The notes under the pieces: model-generated | Seen by the model: only the letters and a program-made list of their open reading frames with translations | Told to the model about the DNA's origin: nothing | Database searches by the model: none | Assembly (NCBI GenBank): GCA_014871385.1 | Contig: CM026433.1 | Span: forward strand, 10,915,433-10,979,432 | Length of the DNA: 64,000 nucleotides | Reading direction: 5' to 3' | Source of the DNA: Ceratodon purpureus | Taxonomy: Eukaryota; Streptophyta; Bryopsida; Pseudoditrichales; Ditrichaceae | In this document: piece by piece, positions 49,949 to 62,227 of the stretch | Numbering within the stretch: position 1 is the stretch's first letter | Layout of the letters: every line of letters begins with the position of its first letter | Program-made: the position numbers and the translations under genes

Positions 49949-50910
49949 TTAGCAAGCTGGTCGGTGGTCCGGACATGTGTAATTGCCGTGAGGCCTTGTT
50001 GCTTGCATTTCCAAAGGGCGTGGTACTTGACTCAAGCCAATGTGTTTCGTCCGCTTGTCATAGACCGGATTCTTGACCAGTTTGATGGCAAATTGGTTGT
50101 CGTTGTGGGAAGCAGTTGGGGCTATTTGAGGGGCACCAAGAATTGCAAGTAGATTATAGAGCCAAGTAATCTCATGGCTGGCAAGATAGCCGGCGATATA
50201 TTCCAACTCAATCGTGCTGCAGGCAAAGTATGTTTGCTTGCAACTGCCCCATGCGGCTGGGCCATCGTTCAAGAGTAGAACAAAGCCTAAGCGCGACTTT
50301 CTATCATCCACATCACTGCGATCCCGCTTGATGTGAAGTGTAACGTACATTTGAGAAAGGCTTTGAGTAATAGTGAATGCACCGTCGATAAACGTGAAGT
50401 TTTTTTTATTTACTCAATACTTTTGCCGCAAGGATTGCCATCGTCAATCCAAATGGCAATGATGAGTTGCGGATTGGTATTGCAGGTGTAGACACAACAC
50501 TCAATAGAAGTGGTAGTGAGATGGAAGTTCTGTAGAAAAGAATCAAACTTTTTCTTCCAAACTCTAGATGATTGTTTAAGCCCGTACAGAGCTTTTCGGA
50601 GTTGAAAAACCTTGAGACTAGTGGTGTGGTCCTTGAAACCAAGAGGCTCATCCATAAATATAATTCATCAATTTTGCCATTAAGGAACGTCGTGCAAACA
50701 TCAAGTTGAAAGATATCTAAATCCTCAATGGCAACAATGGAAAGAATATTGTAGATGGAATCATATATCACGACTGGACTATACGTCTTGTAGTAATCAA
50801 TCCCGTAGCGTTGTGTAAAACCTTTCGTGCAGGGACGGGCTTTGAAGCATTAAACAGTGCCATTAACATCCAACTTGAGCTTGTATACAGGTACCTACTT
50901 GCATTTGAGT
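49949..50910 (-). pseudogene. Second Ty1/copia fragment (RT and RNase H)
   Basis: The minus strand from about 50910 encodes the N-terminal reverse transcriptase signature (KGFTQRYGIDYYKTYSPVV, then FQLDVCTTFLNG), followed by MDEPLGF and LRKALYGLKQSSRVW. The catalytic box region is missing. RNase H follows in frame 50350-49949 (DDRKSRLGFVLLLNDG, NDNQFAIKLVKNP, RTKHIGL). Stops and frameshifts separate the pieces, and no gag, protease or integrase is seen. It differs in sequence from the 42827-48481 element, so it is a separate insertion. Confidence 0.85.
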
Positions 50911-52926
50911 GCTTTTTTTTAGCTCGAAGCTCTTCTAGGTCCTAAGTCTGATTAGCCATCAACAAATATATTCTGCCACCATGGCTTGTCGCCACTGAAG
51001 CATTAGTATTTGGTATGCCTACAAATAATTTTGATAGCCTCTTAGTATTAGCTACTAGTACTTTTTTGTTTAGACGGTAGACCTTTGTAAATTCACAAAA
51101 ATTCAATAAAAAGCCAAAAATATAGTATTTTAACCTCTTCGTATGTAGATTGATGTCAATTGGTGAATTTTAGCACTAAAAATTCACTAGACTTGTAAGT
51201 CCAGCTCAAGATTGAAGAAAAGAGAGAAAAAACACTTTAAAGGCCAAGGGCACAAGACAATCGAAAGCCAAAAATCCTTAGTAGTCAATCTAAGGGATTG
51301 AAAATGAACCATTGAAGTGACTTGACATGATGAAAAACATCCATGGCAGCCCCATGCTTGGAGGAGGTCAAAAATTGACCTATCTGTCTCGAAAAGTCTT
51401 CAACTATTTACACAAAGAGAATAGAAGTCACCTGCAAAACATATCAAAAAAGAAGAGTTTTACTGAAAGTGTATACAGTTAGAAATCTATTCAATTACGA
51501 CACCAAAATATGAAAGTTTTCAAGACACAGCGACCCCAGCAAATCCTCGTAAGATGAATTTGAAAGAATAGCAACCATTTGAAATTGGAATCGAAGCAAT
51601 TGCAACCGAAAGGCCAAAGTCCAAATTGAAAGTTGCAGCAGCCATCGAAAATGGAAATTGCATGACGTCAAAAACACACCCAAAAATGCATTTACAGCAA
51701 TAAAAAGAAGGAAGCCGCAGATACCATCACCTCAAGGAGAGTGTCGAGAGAAAAGACCCTATTTACCCAAATAAGGCATCGTCCTCCAGAAGTATCATTG
51801 GAACATAGAAGTAGTTGTCTCGCGGGAAAGCTGACTATCCTTAGCGACTTTGAGGTCGAATCCTTTAGAGCTTGGGAGACAATCAAAAAACGCCTCAGCA
51901 ACTGTGGATGAGATGACCATAGCTCCGCCAAAGGAGTTGGATCCAACTTCAACACCTCCCTCTAACATCTCCTCAGGCTCTAACACAATTGGAATAGCTA
52001 TACTACAACCTTCCTATCGAATGTGTTAAGGCTGTTTGCGAGCATACTCCTTGAATGTAATTCCAGCTACCTTCCCAAGGAGAATAATTTCTTAGTAACA
52101 TTCTTCAAACCATAAGTCCACTGTTCTACTTTGCACTCGCGATGAAGCATCCGAGAGCTTGAATTTCTAGGTACAGGTGAATTTGCAGATCGTGTCGCCG
52201 GAAAATACATATCATACAGTCGAGTAGAGCGCTTTTTACCGCTGGATTTCCCGTGGACCAGTCGATTGCAAACTTCGTCTTCATCTTCTCCAAAGTAGTT
52301 TCAGAGCAAAATTGGCATAGAGTAACTCCGTTCTCAGCCTTCAACATGCGGAAGAAAAAACACTAGACATAGCAAAACAACTTGCATGGCCGTTTCTTCA
52401 GTTTTACTGCGGGCTAATGTAAGATATCCAGAGGCCATAACATGGTTCCCTTTGTGGTGTATGAGTCATCATAATTTTGCATCCAAATGCAAAGTTTAAG
52501 TCTAGCTTAACGTGGACAGGCATTAATGGAAGCGGCTCAATCATTGCCAAGTTGAAGTAGTATTTTCCTTGAGCAATAAGGTTAGTCCTCTTGGCAGCTT
52601 GGCGCTAATTGATGGCAGAGTCATAGACCATTAGTATACTTACGGTGTTATGAACCAGTCATGTATATCAATTTACTGTAGATCTAGTCGTATTAAGTTT
52701 TCTCAATAAATGATAAAACTCGTCTTGATCCTCCCCGTTTCGCATAGAATCTATGGCCGAGTGGAGTGAGATTAAAGGTGTCAAGTGTTCTATGAAGAAC
52801 AAATTGCGCCCTTGTTTGATTGCCAATCATTGGTTCTAAAGTGAAATAGAAAAGAGGTCCAAAAGAACCAGATGGAGTATTATATGAAAGTATTATAGAG
52901 GCTTCGGAGAGATTAGGATTATATAA
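50911..52926. other. Spacer with unassigned short frames
   Basis: No gene is recognised. Minus-strand frames at 51692-51986 and 52126-52347 (the latter with CQFC and DWSTGNPAVKSALLD) have protein-like composition but no motif I can name. They may be relics of the same or another mobile element. Confidence 0.35.
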
Positions 52927-54129
52927 CTACTCGTTTTGCCGATGGTGGGATATTGATGGTGGTCTTTTATAGTAGCTTGTGCTAGGGTTCTCGTCTTCTA
53001 ACATCGTGTCCCATTCCTCCATGATAGAGCCTTGGGGTTGCAGGTCTTCAAAGATTGGGGGTTGAAAATTGTTAAAGTCAAAATAAAAAATCTCACATGA
53101 TTTCATAAACCTCATAACCTCCTCCTTGCGAGTCCTTGAATCTGGCTCATGATGGTGTGCTTGCGCTTCATGCTTGTAAAAGTGAAGAGGGCTAAAAGGC
53201 TTAGGTAAATTGTGCTCACTCTCTTCAATCATATTTGGGGGGGAAGCATGATAAAGTGTACAACAAAGTGACCGATGTGACCAAATGGAAGTGATTATGA
53301 AGTGTGCTGTTTTTCGAAGCTCAAATCTGATTTTGAGCATTTTGGTGTGGTTTTTGAGTGTTTTAGTCACTTTTTAAGGTGTCATAAGGTATTCTGTATA
53401 CATCTTCAGGAAGAAAAGATCTTCAATCGAAACCTAATTTGACCACTAGTTCTAAATCATGAAAATGAACTTTTTCAATGTCTTCATTTCTTCATTTGGG
53501 GCCCTCTATTGACTTTAGAGGATGTTTTTTCCAATTTAAAAAACAATGTTCGGTGAAGAAAAAGTGACAAAAAGTATTGAGGAAGTGACCCTCTTAAAAA
53601 ACATCCTTGCGATACTTTTGGAATTCTAAATCAAACAATGAGTATATGAATTGCCTATTTTAGAATACCTCTTAAACATACAGAGAGCCCCACTTCATCA
53701 AAAGTGATTTTTAGATAATGTTTTATTCTTTTATAGCCACTTTTTCAAATATTTGCATCCACTTTGCTTGGGTTTGAAGCCCTCATACAATAACTTTAAA
53801 GTGTCTACTTAGCATGAAACTTTTCCGAGTTGTACAAAAAGAAGTTGAGAATCTATATTAGCAAAAAAAATTGACTTCAATTACATCTTTCCATCACTTT
53901 TGTGCAGTTTTTGCAAAAGGGCTGAAATTGACAAATAGATAAGCACTTTTTCTGTACACTTTATCATGCTTCCTCCCTTTGACTCCACGGATTGGATGAA
54001 ATTAGTGGTCCGAGCAGTGTGTATGGCTAGTGAATATTCTAAGCCGCGGAATGGACATGAAGTAAGTTTATCTAGAATCGATTGGTGTGGTGGGTATAGT
54101 TGATGTCTCATGTTGAAGAATATCTCCAT
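52927..54129 (-). pseudogene. Unknown reading frame split by a miniature element
   Basis: Two minus-strand pieces, 54129 to about 53978 and about 53236 to 52927, lie either side of the G-terminal element at 53237-53977. Removing the element and one copy of AAA leaves a continuous frame: the first piece ends at a SVES segment and the second continues with NMIEESEHNLPKPF. The combined frame would be about 155 codons, with a polar acidic C-terminal half rich in His, Pro and Glu (MEEWDTMLEDENPS). I do not recognise the family. It could be a plant gene exon or part of a mobile-element polyprotein. It is broken by the insertion. Confidence 0.5.
53237..53977 (+). mobile_element. G-terminal miniature element, copy 3 (741 bp)
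   Basis: Same family as 36248-36993 and 37965-38704, with ends GGGGGGGAAGCATGATAAAG and the complement of GGGAGGAAGCATGATAAAGT. TTT lies on both sides, and frame continuity of the interrupted ORF supports a 3-bp duplication here. No coding function. Confidence 0.85.
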
Positions 54130-54618
54130 TGTTGGGTTTGATGTCCATAGAAGAGTTAGGGTAGAAACTCACTGGACTCGAGTGGGGAAGTTTCATAGGC
54201 CATCTAGGCTATTATCTTTTTTAAATAATAATACTTGGAAATTTATATATGATACCTATATGATACTTGGGTGAAACTCATGTAATATTTGGATAAAATT
54301 TAAGTTTTGAACCGGAAAAAATCCCAAACCTCCAAAATCAAACCTATTATTTGGCATTTTCATTTGGTTGACACTGGAAGGAAGAAAACATCTCTGGGTC
54401 TCTCCAAGGAGAAGGAAAATAGAGGCGTAAAACAGATTCTCATCCAAAAACTCCTGAACTGCCGAGGAAACCGATGAGAAGCGGATGAGAATCTCAGCCG
54501 ATGAAAATAAATAGAAAACAACGCGAGGGGACACAGACGAAGTGCGGAGACGGAAGGCGTCTCGAAATCTAGACACGCGAACAGCACGCAGTCGATCGAA
54601 CCGAATCCAACTCGCAGC
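54130..54618 (+). promoter_or_regulatory. Glutaredoxin promoter and leader
   Basis: AT-rich to about 54350, then rising GC into the leader before the ATG at 54619. A 254-codon minus-strand frame (54256-55020) covers this and exon 1 but is compositionally biased and antisense to the gene, so it is not called. Confidence 0.45.
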
Positions 54619-56085
54619 GATGGCGACTGCGATGCGGAGCGTGCAGGCGAGCACCTTAGCAGGGCGCGCAGCTTCTATTGCCGAAGTTTCAACTTCGGCA
54701 CCCACTTCCTTGCGGTGTGGATGGAAGCAGGGAGTGCAGCTTGCAACTGGCAGTTTCTCGGCGTCGGTCCCCTGTCGACAGCTTCGAATCAGACCAGTGG
54801 CTCCTCGGAGCGCCTTCGGGCCGCCTGGTGGCGGTGGCGGTGGCGGTGGGTGCTTCTCTTCAATGTCTTGTAGCTGTGGAGACTCGTGGACTGGTTTCAG
54901 TCTAGATCCCTTGCTGGTTCCCTGCTGATTTGTGTACCTCTGGTTTTGGAGGTGCGGGCATGTATAGGTTTTGAAAGTTTTGGTGAAACGGGAAATATTA
55001 TGTTGATTTGATGTTTTCAAATTTCTTTGTGGAGATAATTGTGAGGATCACGCTTGTGTGGTCTAGGGTGCATTTGCAACTGGCGAGTATTCCGAATTCG
55101 ATTTCGATTTCGAGTGTGGTCGATTATCTATGTAGTTTGTATTTGTCTTCAAAGAATCGTTGATTCTGTGAAGTGAGATTCGTTAGGAAGAATTTTGACT
55201 GTGGATTATTTCTAGAAAGTTTAGTCTAGCACTAGGGTTCTTGTGAAACTCAGCAGACGTGTTTGTTGTCAGAGAGTGCAAACAAAGTACACCAATCGAG
55301 ACAGTCATGGTTTGTGTACTCTCGCGGAAGAATCTAGGGTTCTCTGTGTTAAGTTTATGTTATCCTTGGATTTTAGAGCCAGGTTAGGGGCCATGAGCAA
55401 TTACCCTTACAATTATGTTTATTTCAATCTGGCTGATTGAGTGTTGTGGAATTGAATACAACAGCTCTAACTCCAGAACTGAAGGAGGCTTTGGACAAAT
55501 ACCTTAGCGAGAACAAGGTGGTCTTATTCATGAAGGGCAACAAGTCGTTTCCGCAATGTGGATTCTCAAACACCTGTGTGCAAATTCTCAACAACTTGGA
55601 AGTCCCCTACGAAACTGTCAACATTTTGGAGGACGAGAATCTGCGACAGGGCATGAAACTGTACTCTGCATGGCCTACCTTTCCCCAATTGTACATTGAC
55701 GGTGAATTTTTCGGTGGATGTGACATTACTCTTGGTAAGCAACTTAGAATATTTGCCTTCAACTTGTCAAGCTTCAATATGCATAGAACTACATGAGGAT
55801 AATCTTTAGCCATCATACGTGTTTGTCTTGATTTTTGAAAGTGCTTTTAGTAAACAATTATCAAAGCCCAAATTTACAGTAGCTGTTATGTACACAAACT
55901 GCAGAACAGTATGTAACTCAAGTGTTAAACAACAATAATACACTTGTTGCTTAAGGACCTATACATTAGATATGAAAGATGTTTACACTTTGCCACCATT
56001 TTTTGACATTGAGCTGGGTTTCGGTGCAGATGCTTACCAGAGTGGGGAGTTGAAGGAGTTGCTTGAGAAGGCCATGTTGTCTTGA
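54619..56085 (+). CDS. GRXS14-like: Plastid-type monothiol glutaredoxin (CGFS), three exons
   Basis: CGFS-class glutaredoxin, a family that binds and transfers 2Fe-2S clusters. Exon 1 starts at ATG 54619 with a Ser/Ala/Arg-rich leader ([20 protein letters not shown]) typical of a chloroplast transit peptide. Exon 2 is about 55442-55734, with [21 protein letters not shown], the active site FPQCGFSNT, and [19 protein letters not shown]. Exon 3 is 56030-56085, ending ELKEKLLEK-like with stop at 56085. The exon 2 to 3 junction is clear (GTAAGC donor, GTGCAG acceptor). The exon 1 donor is uncertain. An acceptor after GATTGAG at 55441 needs a phase-2 donor, for example at 54838-54850 or 54861. A Gly-rich run of about eight residues lies near the end of exon 1. 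Nearest known relative by motif is Arabidopsis GRXS14. Confidence 0.9.
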
Positions 56086-58198
56086 GGCCATACATTTTCA
56101 ACATTTTCCGATTTTTCTGTGAATGAACCTTGTATACTACTTTAGACGTAGTTTAGTTTTGTTACTGGCTGTGAGGTTAAAGCTGGGAAGTTCTTAGAGA
56201 AAATGCAGCTCGTTCTGAACATTTATTGGATAGCCATCACATTTGATGAGTCTCTCAGTATTTCATCATGATTTTGTTTCAATCTAGAGGATTATAATGG
56301 TCAATGTGCCATTTTCCCCTATGTACTAAATAGATCTTGAGTTTAGGTTTGTCAATTTTTGTTTTGGTGGAGCAATATGTATTATTAGGATTGTGAATTT
56401 TTATACTGCAGCTTTAATCCTTTGATGCCCAGATGCGAATAACAGAGAATCTGAAATGAGCTGGATTTTGAATTTTGGTGTTCAGAGTTGGAGAATTATA
56501 ACATTATTAGAGAGAGGGAGAAAGAAAGTGAGTCACAAACAGAGAGACAGAGCGAGAGGAAAGAGACATCAAGTCATAAATCTACGTAGAGCTGCACAGA
56601 AATCTGGAAAGATAATTTTCCTTTCACCGAGTAACAAGGTAATGCTATTTGAAAAATTAGAAGATGAACTACGGTACAAGAAGTAAATGTCACTCCGTTG
56701 CAGCTGGACGTCATATCACTCACCTTGTAGCAAACAGAATTCTGTTCAGGGCGAGTTGAAAGGGAAGGTAACAAGTTGGTCTCAAACGTGCGCGCGCTGT
56801 GCCTCCCAGTCGAAGTTCCTGCTTACTGCCCTGGAACCTCATTATGTGACTGCAGAAACAGCTTCACGAGTCTACATTGTATAAATTGCAAGGGTAAACA
56901 AGAAAAATACACTAGAATATTCACCCCCTTCGTACGATTTTTCCCTCCTTGTTTTAGGAGGATATTCATGCAAAAAATTCTTCTGTCATGGACACAACTT
57001 CACTTCTCGTATCTGAGTAGCTTCTGAAGCAATAGTGAATCAATCTGCCCTATGATGTAAATTCACCTTTTCTGTCTGCACAACAGCATGTGTGTAAGTG
57101 AGGGATTTGGCTAGCGAATTTTTCTACAATACACTAATGATCTAGGTGCAAGTATAACGATTCAAGAATTCCGGTAGGGCTGTAATTATAGTCTGAGTGA
57201 AACTACTGGAAAGAAATTCGTGAGGGGCTTCAACAAAGATTTAAGGTGCCCTTGTCTTTTCTATGACGCCAAACTACCAATTGGAGATGCTCTGTGTCAA
57301 CCTTATGAGTGCCTGATCTGCACACTAGACTACCTGATCAGTTGGATCAGAATAGTAGATGGATTACTGCACTCAAAGGATTTCCTGACGCATAAAGATA
57401 TTAATCTGTCCGACGCTCTTAAACGCCGATGAACGTGGAACAGTGCGGAACCTCGAACATGTCACACGAGCTCCTCACTTCGGGAACACTGGAATGAAGA
57501 GTACTCTGGGCTTTGTACCGATGGATGTATTCTTGGGCAGGGGTTGTATTTAATCTGAGTCAGTCTCGTCAAATGAACAGACTTCGACTTGTTTATAAAA
57601 ATCAAAGAAGTAACATATTCTTGGAATCAGCAGGATCACGCACTCCTGTTTTTAGTGGTTCCTACGGAATCATCCTCTGGAATTCTAGACGTCTACTTAC
57701 TGAGTCTTCTTGAACCTAGAGCAATGATTTAAATATCAATTGAAGAGAGCAGACCAAATATCTTGCTTTCGAAGGTTTCAAAAGATTAGATCTTGAATAC
57801 TCAATTGATACGTCGACTCAATTCACTCCAAAATGTCTGCTTGGCGGTATAATTCTAAATTTCGACCAGCCCCTAAGATTAAGACGAAAATTCTGAATTG
57901 AGTTGCCCATGAATGGAAGGCCAATTTGGAGCCAAATGTTAATTCATTTTCCACAAATTACTGTAACGGATTAATGGATTTCTTACAACCCAAGAACTTG
58001 AGTACATGCCTTGAACCAGGACAACGTACATAACAAATAAAAAAATGCATGTTAGTGCCTAGAACAATGTTCATGGTTGCGTTACTGTAATTCATCCCTT
58101 CCTCTTCTCTTACTGGTCGGTGATTGTTGCAGTATATATCCACAATCCACACTCAGATCAACGAGATTGATAAAACGAATCACACTGCGAAATTAGCG
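56086..58198. other. Spacer between glutaredoxin and CKX copy C
   Basis: Holds the glutaredoxin 3'UTR at its left. Short frames at 56456-56686, 56687-57027, 57220-57432 and 57513-57713 have no motif. Near 57857 the sequence CGACCAGCCCCTAA resembles the end of the inverted-repeat element at 40461-42220, possibly a relic. Confidence 0.4.
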
Positions 58199-58414
58199 AC
58201 ACATGCGTTTCGCGTTTGACACTGCCGGAATTAGATTCTCTTCTTCATCAGAGCACATTGTCCACGTCAGCAAATTTCTGACAGTGTTGTCCTGAGCCAG
58301 ACTCTTCGGCAACTATAAACATCCCAACCAGTCAGTCTCAGAACCAGTCTGTTGATCATCTAGCTCCACTTCATCTGGTGATCAGTGTCTTGAGCATATC
58401 AATTCCTTTCCTTC
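58199..58414 (+). promoter_or_regulatory. CKX copy C proximal promoter
   Basis: Contains the 27-bp block shared with the copy B promoter (58199-58225) and a TATA-like CTATAAA at 58313-58319, about 95-100 bp before the ATG at 58415. The rest of this region is poorly conserved with copy B. Confidence 0.55.
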
Positions 58415-60476
58415 ATGATGGGGACTAGCCGGGTGTTCATGGTGCTGGTCCTGGTGGGATGCCTGATCGCGTCTGCTGCTGCTGCTCCGATATCTGCAAC
58501 CAGTCGCAACACCTTGGCGTCGCTCAAGTTGAAGGGCATGCTCACTTTTGACGACACCACGGCTTGCAGTGCCAACCCTGACATTGTGTCGGCTGGAGTG
58601 GTGTACCCGTCGTCGGTGGAGGATATTGCCACCATTGTCCGAGCTGTTGCTAGCTCCGACTCTGACCTCACCGTCGCTGCTCGCGGTTTGGGTCACAACA
58701 TCCGCGGCCGATCTCAGGTAGAGATGCGGTCAAGTGCTTCACTAAGTGACCTCCATAGAATCATGTTCAGCATATTTACACGACTTTCGCCTGGATACCA
58801 TGCAAATAGTGGATGAAGGAATGTCGAAGTCCAAATGTTGGTGTATATCATCTGAGAGGGAAATTGTTCCTAGGAAGAATCGGAATTCATGAGTTTGATG
58901 ATTTGTGGACTAAGTAATTGATGCATGAAATGGCTTTCTGATGGCAGGCACAGAATGGTATCATCTTCGAGATGACGAGTTTGAAGGGGATCAAGGTCGC
59001 ACCACTTGGCGACGCTGCTTCCAACGGCGTGCCATTCGTGGAGGCGATGGGCGGAGAGATGTGGGTCGACGTGCTGAAGACGTCCCTCGATTACGGGCTA
59101 GCGCCCAAGTCATGGACTGACTACCTCTACCTCACCGTCGGTGGCACATTGTCGAACGCTGGTGTGAGCGGACAGACGTTCCGTCATGGTGCCCAAGTCA
59201 GCAACGTCATGCAACTCGAGGTCGTCACCGGCAAGGGCGAGGTGGTGGAATGCTCGGCCACCAAGAACTCGGAGCTCTTCTTCGCAGCGTTGGGAGGGCT
59301 CGGGCAATTCGGAATCATCACGAGGGCACGCATCGTGCTGGAGACAGCACCCCAGCGCGTCCGCTGGATGCGCGCCATGTACACCGACTTCGCCACGTTC
59401 AAGGCCGACCAGGAGCTGCTCATCAGCTCCAGCCAGGCATTCGACTACGTGGAGGGGTTCGTGGTGATGAACAACGAGAACGCCGTCAACGGGTGGGGCT
59501 CAGTTCCGTTCGTCCGCAGCGACATCAACAAAGCGATGATCCCCACCACCGCCGGCTCCGTCATGTACTGCTTGGAGGTGACCAAGGCATATTTCGTTGC
59601 TGACCTCGAGTCTGTTAACGAGACTGTGGAGGCCATGTTGGCGCCCCTGAGCTTCGACCGCTGAGCTGATGTTCAAGACCGATACTACCTACTTCAAGTT
59701 CCTGGACCGCGTGCACGAGACTGAGATGGCGCTCAACACGAGGCCACATGCTTGCCACTGGACGATGCCACACCCGTTGCTTAGCATCTTTGTCCCTGCC
59801 TCCGCAATTGAGCAATTTGACAGGCTCGTGTTCAAGCGGCTTGTGTCGACTGAGTTCAACGGCCCCACCCTTGTCTACCCCATGAACAAATCCAAGTAAG
59901 CTCCAAAGTTTCTCGATAGTCATAGTCCCTGAACTATCGCTGAGCTGATCTTGTATAGTAGGAAACCGACTTGATGATTCTATGTTGTAAGCCTAGAGGT
60001 AGTTTCTTGATGGAACTGCAGTTCGCTTTTCATAGCCGGTCACTTGAGAAACCTTTTAGTTTTCTCATTTAATATTTCAGCGAACTTTCATAAATGGGCA
60101 GCGATTAACTCAGGGGGATTTCATTTTGTTATATCACAGGTGGGACAGGAGGATGTCTGTTGCGGTTCCCGAAGGGTCTGATGAGGTCTTCTACATGGTG
60201 GCCTTCTTCAGCAACAAGTTGTCCGAAAGCGCAGCGCTCTCCAAGATGCTGGCTGACAACGAAAGCATTCTCCGCATCGCCCAGCAGCTGGGATGCAAGC
60301 AGTACCTGCCCAAGCACTCGGACATCACCCAGTGGAGGCGTCACTTTGGCTCCAAGTGGGAGAGCTTCGTGCAGAACAAGCAGACGTTCGACCCGGAGGC
60401 CATTCTTGCACCTGGACAGAACCTCTTCCGCTCTGGATCCCACATCAACAAGTACATTCGTATGGTCAAGAACTAG
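58415..60476 (+). pseudogene. CKX: Cytokinin oxidase/dehydrogenase, copy C (frameshifted)
   Basis: Three exons matching copy B: 58415-58717, 58948-59895, 60140-60476. Signal peptide, [31 protein letters not shown] and LAPGQNLF are intact, and splice sites are normal. At 59662 one extra T relative to copy B puts TGA in frame at 59662-59664, ending the frame at SFDR after about 240 codons of exon 2. The original frame resumes at 59669 and runs to the end of the exon. Copy C also lacks about 10-20 residues around the CHWTM region, in frame. Everything else looks functional, so this is a young pseudogene or a sequencing error. Coding identity to copy B is high while introns are much more diverged. 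Confidence 0.9.
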
Positions 60477-62227
60477 AGTTAGGTTTATCAAACTATGCTA
60501 CGCTTGGAGGCATCTGGAATGGTCGTTCAAATTCCACATTTGAGTGTCAAGAATGGGAAATATGGATAAATAGTACAGAATGAGAATCTCAAAGTTGATG
60601 TTTTGTGGAAATAGTAAATGTAATGATTTCCGTAGGGCGCAGGCAAAGACTGTGTGTGTCCAGAGTGTCGATACTTTTGTTGACCCAAATTTGTAAGAAA
60701 GCTGTACGCAGTATAAAAACTTGTTTGTAAATATCTGTGTCCTGCCATGGGTTAGTGTTTTTCTTACCTCTGTCCATGGCCTTAATTTTAGCTCATGCTT
60801 GTGACGTGAATCTCACAATGACCATCAATGTCATTTATGTTTCGCCTACTCCTTTATTACTACCACCTGACATGAATTATGCTTTCTCTAATCAGCTGTA
60901 CAAGCTCTGGTCAACATAAATATGCTAATACAGCATCGCAGAGACTTAAATCTTTTGAATTCTTGCAATTCTTCTAGTTTACAGGTTTTTGTCAAACTCG
61001 TCATGGCACTTAAATGAATACAGATGCCTGAAGGAGGGACGTATTGAATAAATTAACTCAGCTTGAGTGAGAAGTATGATCGCTCCAAGAGTGAACATTT
61101 CTTTGTCCTCCGCACTGAAGCACACATTGTGGTAACCAGCGATTGGGAGTTACCAGCGGAAAGGGAAGGTGACCAGTGGCAGGTGAAATTCACACTGATG
61201 AGGAATTATTTCAAATGCTCGGTGAAGTCTATCAATACATTAGTGGGTAGTGCGGAGGAGCTGCTTGGGTTTCGAAGTACCAAGTGCGCTGCTACCCGTT
61301 TTTCGGCAATTTGTGTATCAATTCTCGAAGAACTAAAGTATCCAGGTAGGTCATACAACCATGCCACTGTTAGGCTTCTCACGGCATTGCTCGTCATGGT
61401 TACTATTATCTGCCCGTGGATAATTTTCTGTAAGAGATTTTGGTAATTGAATGCTTTTTAGAAGTCCTCAAAGTGCCCTCTTTCATGTTTTTGGGTCTGT
61501 GCTTTGCAATAGGTCTTCGACAATACTAATGCAAAGCTTTTTGATTAGTAATTCCCAGTGATAGAGCATCAGGGTTTTGTGTCTAACAACATTTTATTTT
61601 CTTTTTCTATTGATGTCACTTCTTCTAGCTCTTCGACTCCATCATAATGCTTTTGAGTAAATCAATAGGTGAACAATTCTAGTTTAGCAACAGTCTGAAG
61701 CCTCAGGTACAATATTAGTCAGTGATTGGCCACCTTCTGCTCTGTCTTCATCTCTATAACCAACTCCTAGTTGTTGCATCCACAACCTCGTGAATGGTTA
61801 GATAGAGGAATTTGATGTGTTGTGTCCAAGCCTAGCTCAGAAGTGTCCATAAACTGTGCTTGTGTACATGCTTTAGTTTCTTATCTGTTTTGCTCTTCGG
61901 TACTGCTGATAATTTCAACTAATAATTACTTGTTTGCCACTACTATCATTGTAGATGTGCACGGTTCTGAAATGGGGTGAATATTAGATGCTTGTAGAAC
62001 TAAAAACTACAATTCTAAACCTAAGGGGATTTGCCGAACACCTTCCATGCCATTTTTTGTTTCCAAACGTGTGCTTAGATTTGACATCAATTTCCAAAGT
62101 ACGTTGTGCAGGAGAGCGCATGGCCTCTTTGGTGCGTCTAATAACTCTTAAGCTGTGCATCGACTACCATTGTTATTGCTTTGATTATGAGCTATTCTGA
62201 ATGTATTGTGTAATATCACAGATCACG
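60477..62227. other. Spacer between CKX copy C and the F-box relic
   Basis: Contains the copy C 3'UTR. A plus-strand frame at 61063-61446 (127 aa) has a soluble N-terminal part, SAEELLGFRSTKCAATRF, and a C-terminal hydrophobic stretch (LLTALLVMVTIICPWIIF). A good donor, CCAG/GTAGGT at about 61343, suggests it could be an exon of an unidentified gene. I cannot name it. Confidence 0.4.

Noticed and set aside
54256-55020. 254-codon minus-strand frame over the glutaredoxin leader
   Set aside because: It lies antisense to a well-supported exon, has biased composition (proline run opposite the glycine codons) and no motif.
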